Source: Thiocystis violascens DSM 198
GTDB taxonomy: Bacteria; Pseudomonadota; Gammaproteobacteria; Chromatiales; Chromatiaceae
Assembly (NCBI RefSeq): GCF_000227745.2
Contig: NC_018012.1
Span: 2,969,501 to 3,033,500 of the forward strand
DNA: 64,000 nucleotides
Reading direction: 5' to 3'
The translations under genes and the position numbers were made by a program. Below the pieces are notes generated by a model. The model was not told the origin of the DNA. It worked only from the letters and a program-made list of their open reading frames with translations, and made no database searches. This document shows, piece by piece, positions 28,803 to 36,018 of this stretch (its first letter is position 1; each line of letters starts with the position of its first letter).

Positions 28803-29276
28803 TTACAGTCCCGCGACCTTCGGATAGGTGCCGATCAGTTCCAGGGCGACGGACAGAATCTTGTCGCCCTCGTCCTTCATTTTGGACAGGCTGGGAAAGC
28901 CGAAACGGTGGACATCGCGCAGGGTGCGGTCCATGACGACCAGTTTGCCGACGGTGATGAGCGCGCGCCCGAAGCCTTCGTGGCTCAGATTGACCAGGGG
29001 CACGGCCATCAGGCCGCATTCGGATTCGATCATGGCCGAGATAGCGTTATAGAAGACCTTGATCCGGGCAATGACGAGTTCGTCGGGATCGCCGATGATC
29101 GGGATCTCGCGCTTCTTTTCCTTCGTGAGGATGAATGGCTCCAGGATCTCGGTCGTCGACAGCGAGTCGTAGGTGCCGTAAGGGTCGATGGCGCGCATCT
29201 GGCGCACCATCTCGACGACGAAGCTGGAGGTCAGAAGTCCTTCGTTCTCGACGCTCGGGGTGAGTGTTTCGGTCAT
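28803..29276 (-). CDS. NifX-associated nitrogen fixation protein (DUF269)
   Basis: 157 residues. The hallmark stretches FVVEMVRQMRAIDPYGTYD, REIPIIGDPDELVIARI and NLSHEGFGRALITVGKLVVMDRTLRDVHRFGFPS define the DUF269 family, which is found almost only in molybdenum-nitrogenase clusters next to nifX. No signal or membrane part; cytoplasmic. It follows the RseC-like gene with a 3-base gap and precedes the DUF683 gene by 20 bases. Its biochemical role in FeMo-cofactor handling is not established. Confidence 0.9.
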   Translation of the reverse strand: MTETLTPSVENEGLLTSSFVVEMVRQMRAIDPYGTYDSLSTTEILEPFILTKEKKREIPIIGDPDELVIARIKVFYNAISAMIESECGLMAVPLVNLSHEGFGRALITVGKLVVMDRTLRDVHRFGFPSLSKMKDEGDKILSVALELIGTYPKVAGL

Positions 29277-29279
29277 GGT

Positions 29280-29780
29280 TCAGGTCTCGATGGGTGAATG
29301 AATGTCCGCGAGGCGAATGCCGCCAGGCTCGCCAGCCCGACGGATCAGAGTCGGCCGATAGCGTTCGCGCCCGGCGACACCGCCGGTGATTCGACCGCCG
29401 AGCCAGAGGCCGGAACCCAGTCCGGCCAGGCCGAACAGGGCGACCGCGCCTTCGGCGAGGTGCAGGGCCGTGCCGATTGCGGCGGCGGCCACGAGCGCGA
29501 TCACGGGGAGCAGATACGCGATCAGCGAGGCGCGCACCAAGGTGCCATCCGGGATGCCGATCACCACCCGGTCGCCGAGGCGCAGTCCCGCCGGGTCAGC
29601 GATCCGCAGACGGTTGCGGCCTTCGCCGAACAGTTTGGCGAGCGCGGAGACGCCGCAGACGCTGGCGCTGTCGCAGTGTCCGCAGGCGCTCCGGCGACGG
29701 GTCTCGACCCAGACGCCGCCGTCGTCGACGGCGACCACGGAGGCGATTTCTTCGATCATCGGCTCGGTTATTCGCTCCAT
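29280..29780 (-). CDS. RseC/MucC-family membrane protein in the nif operon
   Basis: 166 residues. The N-terminal cytoplasmic part has a cysteine cluster, SACGHCDSASVC (cysteines 33, 36, 42), as in RseC, which is part of the SoxR-reducing (Rsx/Rnf) system and the sigma-E locus. Two membrane segments follow (~84-103 and ~106-126), then a basic tail. Start ATG 29780, with GGAGG upstream, overlapping the nifX stop by 13 bases. RseC-like genes usually sit with rnf or sigma-E genes; here it is alone between nifX and DUF269. A link to electron supply for nitrogenase is inference. Confidence 0.85.
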   Translation of the reverse strand: MERITEPMIEEIASVVAVDDGGVWVETRRRSACGHCDSASVCGVSALAKLFGEGRNRLRIADPAGLRLGDRVVIGIPDGTLVRASLIAYLLPVIALVAAAAIGTALHLAEGAVALFGLAGLGSGLWLGGRITGGVAGRERYRPTLIRRAGEPGGIRLADIHSPIET

Positions 29781-30253
29781 CCCTCGGCCTCCATGGCGTC
29801 GAAGCGTTGCGCGTGGCCGGGATGCCGGCTCTCGATGGCGCGGGCGAGCCAGGCGCTGGGGCCTTCGCGCATCTCGGTCTGGAGTCCGCAAATCGCCTGC
29901 GTGAGCGGTGTGCCGGCCGACACCTTGACCGGCTGAATGCCCTTGGGCCGAAGCTGATTGACCGCCGAGGCGCCGATCGCCTGACAGTAGATGGCGATAC
30001 AGCCATGAAGCGCGTCGATCTTGGCGGCGAGTTTGTCCTCGTTGCCATCCATGTCGAGCTGGCCGAACTGGACGACCTCGATCAGGTTGGCCTGCTCCGG
30101 GCCGATCGCGTAGATCGCGAAGGACTCGGCCGCGCCGAAGTGCTGGTCGACCTGTTTCAGATCGGAGGTGGCGAAGGCCACTTTAACCGCTGTGTTCATG
30201 CGTTTCGCCTCGTTGCCAAAACTCAGGATTCTCAGGCGTCGTTCCACGGTCAT
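29768..30253 (-). CDS. nifX: FeMo-cofactor carrier protein NifX
   Basis: 161 residues. NifX binds NifB-co and the VK-cluster and hands intermediates to NifEN. KVAFATSDLKQVDQHFGAAESFAIY with DQHFG, GQLDMDGNEDKLAAKI and QTEMREGPSAWLARAI match Azotobacter NifX closely. Start ATG 30253 keeps the short N-terminus MTVERRLRILSFGNEAKR, as in the family. It overlaps the RseC-like gene by 13 bases and is separated from nifN by a structured repeat. Confidence 0.94.
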   Translation of the reverse strand: MTVERRLRILSFGNEAKRMNTAVKVAFATSDLKQVDQHFGAAESFAIYAIGPEQANLIEVVQFGQLDMDGNEDKLAAKIDALHGCIAIYCQAIGASAVNQLRPKGIQPVKVSAGTPLTQAICGLQTEMREGPSAWLARAIESRHPGHAQRFDAMEAEGWSE

Positions 30254-30303
30254 GGGGATCTCCGGTCCTGATACGGGTATTGGGTTCTGCTTCGCTCTCT
30301 AAG

Positions 30304-30409
30304 CCCTGGGAACGCCGACTTGTCGTCGGCTCTTGGGGAGGCCGACATGTTGCCGGCCTTGTCGGAGCCAACCGCCGACTCGTCCGACTGCAAGTCGGAC
30401 ACCCCAGGG
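30304..30409. repeat. Structured palindromic repeat between nifN and nifX
   Basis: Outer arms CCCTGGG (30304-30310) and CCCAGGG (30403-30409) enclose three hairpins: GCCGAC/GTCGGC (30314-30330), AGGCCG/CGGCCT (30339-30359) and the perfect GTCCGACT/AGTCGGAC (30382-30400). The motif GCCGACTTG or CGACTGCAAGTCGG recurs with variations, like REP/REPIN elements. It fills most of the 215-base nifN-nifX gap and could slow or protect the operon transcript. Confidence 0.7.
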
Positions 30410-30468
30410 CCGGCTGCAAGCAGGCACTCCCAGGAGGGAGGGCGATTTGGCGCGGGGTTGGAGTGCAT

Positions 30469-31866
30469 TTAAGCAGCGTGCGCTAGGTTTCCGGGACGCT
30501 CGTTGGCCGGCCATTGCTTGAGCTTGGAACGATAGGGGTGGATTTCGCCCTTTTCCTGCGCCAGGAGGATGTTGGCCAGATCGAACAGGGTGGCGCGGGT
30601 GCCTTGGTAGCCGATCCAGGTGCGCTGGAAGCCGCCGAGCAGGTCGTATTGCGGGAAACCGGCTCTTAGCAGGGGGATACCGAGACGTTGACCGGTGTGG
30701 ACGCCATGCGAGTTGGTGATCAGAATTTCGGCATTTCGCGCGCGTGCGCCGAGTTCGAGATCCTCCAGATCGCCGATCTTGACCTGCTCGCAGACCGCGT
30801 TGGTCAGCGAGGGTGCGTTGATCGGGCTGACGGCGACCACGGTTTCGGCCCCGACGCCCGCGAGCATCTGGGTCAGACCGACCAGCAGGTCCGGGTCGGC
30901 GGCGATGGCGAAGCGGGACATGCCGAGCATGAAATGACAGTCCAGCATGGCGTCCTGGAGTTGCGCGCGCTGACGCTCGATCCTGACCGGGACCGGCACG
31001 GCGGCGAGTTCGGACAGGGTCAGGATCAGCGCGTCGACGGCATCGAGGCCCATCAGGTGCGCGAAACGATGATTGGGCACGCCGGTGCGGGACTTGAGCG
31101 CGTCCGCCGGCGCCTGCATCGAATCGCCGATCACGAGCGTCGCCAGGGCATCGCCCAGGGTCGCGAGTTCGCTGACCAGCGCGCCGCCGATGGACAGCGG
31201 GTTGTAGTCGTTCTCGGGCAGGTGTCCATCCAGCGAATCGGAGAGATCGGGCAGCACCACCGGGCGCAGTCCGAACAGCTCGATCAGATCCTTGAGGTGC
31301 TCCAGATCGCCGGGCGTCAGGTGCGAGCCGGCCAGCACATTGACCTGACGGCGGCGCCGTCCCGGCTGGGTGCCGGACTCGGCGGCGGTCGGGACCAGGG
31401 TTTCGATGATGGCGCGGGTCGCCTCGGCGTAGCCCGACTCCATCGATCCAGTGAAATCCGGGGTCGAGACCGCCACCACCGGAATGGCGTCGAACTGCGG
31501 ATAGGTCTGGCGGAAGACGCGCACCGCCATCTGAATGTCCGCGCCCTGGGTTTCGACCAGCCCGGTGGTGGGCACGCCGATCAGGTCGGGGGCGTGCTTC
31601 TCGCAGAGCGTCTTCAAGCCCTCGACGACCATCGACTCGCTGCCCATGACGGCGCTGATCTGATCGATGGCGGTCGTTTGGAGCGGGATGGGTTCGCGGA
31701 AATGACGCACGAACAGGATTTTGCCGAAGGCGGTGCAACCCTGAGCGCCGTGCAGCATCGGCATGGCACGGTTGAAACCGAGGAAGGCGAGCGCCGCGCC
31801 GACCGTCGAGCTGGCTTTGAGCGGGCTGACCGAGAGTGCTTTCTTGCGTTTGACGATCTCAGGCAT
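30469..31866 (-). CDS. nifN: Nitrogenase FeMo-cofactor scaffold protein NifN
   Basis: 465 residues. With NifE it forms the NifEN scaffold on which the FeMo-cofactor precursor matures. The N-terminal AQGCTAFGK has cysteine 44, the conserved cluster ligand. The [18 protein letters not shown] and [24 protein letters not shown] stretches are typical. Start ATG 31866 ([15 protein letters not shown]), GGAG upstream, overlapping the nifE end by 8 bases; an upstream extension lies inside nifE and is rejected. Confidence 0.96.
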   Translation of the reverse strand: MPEIVKRKKALSVSPLKASSTVGAALAFLGFNRAMPMLHGAQGCTAFGKILFVRHFREPIPLQTTAIDQISAVMGSESMVVEGLKTLCEKHAPDLIGVPTTGLVETQGADIQMAVRVFRQTYPQFDAIPVVAVSTPDFTGSMESGYAEATRAIIETLVPTAAESGTQPGRRRRQVNVLAGSHLTPGDLEHLKDLIELFGLRPVVLPDLSDSLDGHLPENDYNPLSIGGALVSELATLGDALATLVIGDSMQAPADALKSRTGVPNHRFAHLMGLDAVDALILTLSELAAVPVPVRIERQRAQLQDAMLDCHFMLGMSRFAIAADPDLLVGLTQMLAGVGAETVVAVSPINAPSLTNAVCEQVKIGDLEDLELGARARNAEILITNSHGVHTGQRLGIPLLRAGFPQYDLLGGFQRTWIGYQGTRATLFDLANILLAQEKGEIHPYRSKLKQWPANERPGNLAHAA

Positions 31867-33322
31867 GACTGGACTCCACGGCGATGGACTCGGCTTCGTT
31901 GACGGCGACGACCGGCGCGGCATCCGCCGCCAGTTCCGCGATGACCGCGCGTGCCCAGGGCGCCGGGCGACGGACCGCCTCCCAGACCGGGCTCTCGATG
32001 GTCAGACAGAGTTGTTTTGCCAGTTCCTCCATACCGGCATAGCCGGAATAGCCGAATTCGCGTTCCTGATTGATGTCCAGGAAGGGGATGCGCGCCTTGA
32101 GCGCGGTGTACATGTTGCGACCGCCCGCGATCAGGATGTCGATACCCTGCGCGTTCACCATATCGATCAGGGTGCGCGGGTTGCCTTCTTCGAGCATCAC
32201 CGCGTCCTCGCCCATGAGTTCGCGGATGCGCGCCTTGTCGTCCTCGGTGGATTTGCGGGTGCCGGAAGCGACCACGGTCATGCCCAGATCCTGCAACGCG
32301 GAGATCACCGACCAGGATTTGACGCCGCCGGTATAGAGCAGCACCTTGCGGCCTTGCAAACGCTGGCGCCAGGGTTCGAGCGCGGCATTGGCGCGGGCCT
32401 CCTCGCGGGCGATCACGGCCTCGACGCGGGCGCTCAGATCGGGATCGCCGAGGATGCGGGCGACGTCGCGCAGCGCCTGCGAGACATCCCGTACCCCATA
32501 GAAACTGCCCTCGAACCAGGGCGTGCCGTAGGTGTCCTGGAGCTTGCGGGCGACATTCACCAGCGCCCGCGAGCAGACCATCATGTTGACCTCCGAACGG
32601 TGCATGGTCTGCACCTCCCGGAAGCGCCCGTCGCCCGAGAGCGTGCAGAGCACCCGCAACCCGAGTTCGTCGAACAGCGGCAGGACGCGCCAGAGTTCGC
32701 CGGCGATGTTGTACTCGCCGATCAGACAGATGTCGTGGATCTTGAAGCCTTCGCGTTCGATGCCCTCGGGGAGCGGGTCCGGCTCGCGAGTGCCGCAGAC
32801 ATACTTGACCATCGCCTCGCCGGCGATGCGGCTGCCGAGATTCTTGGCCCCATAGAAACCGGCCGCGTCGATCGGCACCACCGGCGTGCCCCAGCGCGTC
32901 TGCGCGTCCTTGCAGACGGCGACCATGTCATCGCCGGTCAGGGCGGGGACGCAGGTGTTGTAGACGAAGACCGCCGCCGGCTGGTAGCTGTCGATGGCCT
33001 GCTTGATCGAGTGGAAGAGCCGCTTCTCGCCGCGGCCCATGATGATGTCCTGCTCGGTCAGGTCGGTGGTCATGCCGATCTTGTAGAGGGTCGGACCGCT
33101 GGAGCGGGTGCCCCGGTTGTCCCAGGAATTGCCGGCGCAGGCAATCGAACCATGGACGATATGGGCGACATCGCCGATCGGCAGCATGGCGATCTGCGCC
33201 CCGTCGAAGGTGCAGCCGCCCGCCGTCGCGCCCGGCTTGGCCTTGGAGCAGCCGGATTTTTCCTTCTGATTGTGGGCGCAGGCCGGCTCGTCGAGCAGGG
33301 CGGCGATGTCTTTCTGCTTCAT
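31859..33322 (-). CDS. nifE: Nitrogenase FeMo-cofactor scaffold protein NifE
   Basis: 487 residues. Cysteines 37 (GGCTFDGAQ), 62 ([12 protein letters not shown]) and 124 ([12 protein letters not shown]) match the cluster ligands of Azotobacter NifE in position. [15 protein letters not shown] and the [18 protein letters not shown] segment of the cofactor-binding region are present. Start ATG 33322 after GGGAG; the frame goes up to 33352 but is rejected. First gene of nifE-nifN-nifX-rseC-like-DUF269-DUF683-fdxB, behind a sigma-54 promoter (33403-33418). nifH, nifD and nifK are not in the window. Confidence 0.97.
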   Translation of the reverse strand: MKQKDIAALLDEPACAHNQKEKSGCSKAKPGATAGGCTFDGAQIAMLPIGDVAHIVHGSIACAGNSWDNRGTRSSGPTLYKIGMTTDLTEQDIIMGRGEKRLFHSIKQAIDSYQPAAVFVYNTCVPALTGDDMVAVCKDAQTRWGTPVVPIDAAGFYGAKNLGSRIAGEAMVKYVCGTREPDPLPEGIEREGFKIHDICLIGEYNIAGELWRVLPLFDELGLRVLCTLSGDGRFREVQTMHRSEVNMMVCSRALVNVARKLQDTYGTPWFEGSFYGVRDVSQALRDVARILGDPDLSARVEAVIAREEARANAALEPWRQRLQGRKVLLYTGGVKSWSVISALQDLGMTVVASGTRKSTEDDKARIRELMGEDAVMLEEGNPRTLIDMVNAQGIDILIAGGRNMYTALKARIPFLDINQEREFGYSGYAGMEELAKQLCLTIESPVWEAVRRPAPWARAVIAELAADAAPVVAVNEAESIAVESSHA

Positions 33323-33402
33323 GGAAACTCCCGAAACCGCGTCGAATCGCAAAATGCGTTATCGATGAAACGCGGCTTAGCTGTTCGCTTTAGGGAGTTT
33401 TA

Positions 33403-33418
33403 AGCAGAGTGTATGCCA
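33403..33418 (-). promoter_or_regulatory. Sigma-54 (-24/-12) promoter of nifE
   Basis: On the minus strand 33418-33403 reads TGGCATACACTCTGCT, matching TGGCAY-R-N4-YTGCW with the GG and GC ten bases apart. The predicted start of transcription is near 33391, about 70 bases before the nifE ATG. Confidence 0.88.
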
Positions 33419-33463
33419 ATCCTATTTGCATTGTTTTTATTCAGAAAATGACTTTTACCTCTC

Positions 33464-33479
33464 TGTAGGATTTCTGACA
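33464..33479. promoter_or_regulatory. NifA upstream activator site (TGT-N10-ACA)
   Basis: TGT at 33464-33466 and ACA at 33477-33479 with exactly ten bases between them give the NifA consensus. Its centre is about 80 bases upstream of the predicted start of nifE transcription, a normal distance for NifA with DNA looping. Confidence 0.75.
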
Positions 33480-33606
33480 ATGTGACCGCTCCGCCTTTCT
33501 CGGAGGTTCCAAGTTTTGCGAGGATGGCGCAATGACGACATCGACTCAGGCTTATCCCCGCGTCAACGCGATGCCCATCATCTTCATGGAACGGCGATCG
33601 CGTCGC

Positions 33607-35310
33607 TCATTTCTCGCGCGGATACGGCCAAGCCATGATGCCGCCTTCCATGACCTTGACGTTGCGCCAGCCATGCCCTTGCAGGATCGCCGCCGCTTCA
33701 TAGCCCCGCAGCGAGACCCGGCAATAGAGGATGATTTCCTTGTCCCTGTCCTGCGGCAGTTCCGCCAAACGCCCGCGCAGCGCGCCCAGCGGGATCAGGG
33801 TCTCGCCGATGCCGAGCCGGACCTCCTCGAACTCCAATGGGGTGCGGGTGTCGAGGATGAAACAGTCCGCGCCGGTCTCGGCCCGCTGTTTGACCTCGGC
33901 GACCGAGATGCCCTGCATGCGTCCGAGCAGCTTGTTTTCGAGCACCTGGGCGGCGGTGATGACATGGTCGAGCGCCAGCGAATAGGGCGGCGCGTAGGGC
34001 AGATCCGCGTTGACCAGATCCGCGACCGTCAGCTTGCCCAGGATGGCCATGGCGACCGTGGCGACCCGTTTGCTGGCGTCGCCAGGACCGAGGCATTGAA
34101 AACCCAGCACCCGACCGGTCTTGCGGTCCGCGACCATCTTGCTGATGAGCAGCTTGCCCTGCATGTAGGGCGGGATGTCGAGACCCGAGATCGTCGCCGT
34201 CTCGATGTCGGTCAGACCCAGTTCGCGCGCGCGCCCGGCGCTGAGTCCGGTGAAGCCGACCGTGTAATCGAAGATCTTGCAGATGCCGGTGTGGGTGATG
34301 CCCGGAAACGTCGCGCTTCCCTCCTGGATCAGGTTCTGTCCGACCACCCGCCCTTGCAGATTGGCGAGATCGCCATAAGGCGCGCGCACTTTGTCCCCGG
34401 TGATCAGCGAGGTGCATTCCACGCAATCGCCCGCCGCGTAGATGTCCGGGTCGGAGGTCTGCATGAATTCATTGACCGCGATGCCGCCCTGCGCGCCGAT
34501 GTCGAGTCCGGCGGACTTGGCGAGCGCGACGTTGGGTCGCACGCCGACCGCGACCACCGCGAGTTGGCAGGGGAGTTCGGTCCCGTTATCGAGCTTGACG
34601 CCGGTCAGCGTTCCAGCCTCTCCGAGGAAGGCCGCCACGCCATTGCCCGTGATGATATCGGTCGTGAAGCCGCGCACATGGTTGGCGACCAGTTTCGCCA
34701 GTTCGGGATCCAGGAAGGGCAGGATCGAGCTGGTCTTCTCGATGATGGTGGTCGGGATGCCGGCGAGATGCAGCGCCTCGGAGACCTCGAAACCGATCAG
34801 TCCGCCGCCGACGATGACGGCGCGCTGTACCTGATTGGCGTCCCGGATCGCGCGCAGCGAGTCGGCGTCGCCGAGCGAATGCAGGGTGTGAATCCCCGCC
34901 AGGTCGGCGCCCGGAACCGGCGGATACAGCGGGGTCGCGCCGGTGGCGATCACCAGTTTGTCATAGGCAAGGGTGGAGATTGCGCCGGTCGGCAGGTGCT
35001 TGCAGGTCACGGTCCTGGATTCGCGGTCGATGGCGACCGCCTCGGTCAGCACCTTGGCGTCGATTCCCTTGGCTTTTTCGAAGAAGTTGGGGTCGCGCAC
35101 GATGCCGGCCGAGGTGCAGATGAGCTGATTGCGGTCATCGAAGACCCCGCCGACATAGTAGGGATAGCCGCAGGAAGCCATGGAGAGATCGGCCTCCTTC
35201 TGGATGATGGTGATGGACGCATGCTCGTCCATGCGGCGGGCCTTGGCCGCCGCCTTTGGACCGGCGGCGGACCCGCCAACGACAACGATCTTGATGGGTT
35301 GCGAAGTCAT
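33607..35310 (-). CDS. FAD disulfide reductase with C-terminal rhodanese domain (CoADR-Rhd type)
   Basis: 567 residues. An FAD/NAD(P)H oxidoreductase core begins with IVVVGGSAAGPKAAAKARR. The single active-site cysteine 47 (SMASCGYPYYVGG) is as in CoA-disulfide/CoA-persulfide reductases. A second dinucleotide fold (AVIVGGGLIGFEVSEALHLAG) follows, then the dimerisation domain. The last ~100 residues are a rhodanese domain with active-site loop CRVSLRG (cysteine 530). Such fusions reduce CoA or other low-molecular-weight persulfides and polysulfides. Start ATG 35310. It lies upstream of nif on the same strand but behind its own gap, so it is not part of the nif operon. A sulfur role fits the organism. 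Confidence 0.9.
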   Translation of the reverse strand: MTSQPIKIVVVGGSAAGPKAAAKARRMDEHASITIIQKEADLSMASCGYPYYVGGVFDDRNQLICTSAGIVRDPNFFEKAKGIDAKVLTEAVAIDRESRTVTCKHLPTGAISTLAYDKLVIATGATPLYPPVPGADLAGIHTLHSLGDADSLRAIRDANQVQRAVIVGGGLIGFEVSEALHLAGIPTTIIEKTSSILPFLDPELAKLVANHVRGFTTDIITGNGVAAFLGEAGTLTGVKLDNGTELPCQLAVVAVGVRPNVALAKSAGLDIGAQGGIAVNEFMQTSDPDIYAAGDCVECTSLITGDKVRAPYGDLANLQGRVVGQNLIQEGSATFPGITHTGICKIFDYTVGFTGLSAGRARELGLTDIETATISGLDIPPYMQGKLLISKMVADRKTGRVLGFQCLGPGDASKRVATVAMAILGKLTVADLVNADLPYAPPYSLALDHVITAAQVLENKLLGRMQGISVAEVKQRAETGADCFILDTRTPLEFEEVRLGIGETLIPLGALRGRLAELPQDRDKEIILYCRVSLRGYEAAAILQGHGWRNVKVMEGGIMAWPYPREK

Positions 35311-35490
35311 ACGGGAAACCTTTTTCCAACGGTGATCGAAAGAGTCGCCTGCCGACCGGGATGAACCCGTGGACATTGCCATCGGCAGGAAGTGCGTCAG
35401 TATGGGGCCGACGGTCAAAGACTGACGTTGACGATACGCAGTCGCGAGCGCGAGCGGATTTCATTCAACGCTCGAAGGCGCGAAAAACCC

Positions 35491-36018
35491 TCAGTAACTG
35501 CGGAAATACCAGAGATTGTCCCAGCCGGGCGGAGCGAACATCGGTTCCCTGATGGCCGCGAATCCAGCGCTGTCCGGCGCGTGAAACGAGAAAGAGAGAG
35601 GAAGATTGCCTGGCCAGGAGAGGGGAAAGCGATTCGCTCCAAGCGCGCGAAACATGTCCCGGTCCCTTTCGATGCGGTCGAGACGCTCGGCCCGCTGGCG
35701 GCGAATCTCATCTTTCCAGGCGTCCTGCTGGGCCGCGCCCCTGGGGTTATGAAGATGGCGCCGCGCGTCGTAGGCCTCGCGCGTTTCGTGGCGACGCGCC
35801 TCCCACGCCTGTCGCTGGGCACGGACTTCGTCAAGCCATGGGGAGGCGATGTCTGGATAGCTGGGTTGATTGTGTAAATCGGCGGCGGTCTGCGCGAGCG
35901 GCGGCGAGGGCGTTCCGGCTGCCGTCACGGAGGAACCGGCCAGAATGCCGGTCAGCGTACAAAGCCAGTACGCCAGGACGGGCCAGCAGCGCGTCCATCG
36001 GTTAGCGGTTCGATGCAT
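35491..36018 (-). CDS. Small exported protein of unknown function
   Basis: 175 residues from ATG 36018; ATG 36036 is an alternative. The N-terminus (MHRTANRWTRCWPVLAYWLCTLTGILAGSSVTAAG) is a signal peptide with a likely cut after VTAAG. The mature part is very rich in Arg, Glu and Ala with heptad-like helices (LDEVRAQRQAWEARRHETREAYDARR...DAWKDEIRRQRAERLDRIERDRD), then a short aromatic tail (PPGWDNLWYFRSY). I recognise no family. The start overlaps the glnD end by 17 bases, so it may be translated from the glnD message. Confidence 0.7.
   Translation of the reverse strand: MHRTANRWTRCWPVLAYWLCTLTGILAGSSVTAAGTPSPPLAQTAADLHNQPSYPDIASPWLDEVRAQRQAWEARRHETREAYDARRHLHNPRGAAQQDAWKDEIRRQRAERLDRIERDRDMFRALGANRFPLSWPGNLPLSFSFHAPDSAGFAAIREPMFAPPGWDNLWYFRSY

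Noticed and set aside
31763..33403. 546-residue plus-strand ORF across nifN/nifE
   Set aside because: Antisense to nifE and nifN, which show the conserved cluster-ligand cysteines; no ribosome-binding site.
33532..35364. 610-residue plus-strand ORF
   Set aside because: Antisense to the FAD/rhodanese reductase; codon pattern is that of a shadow frame.
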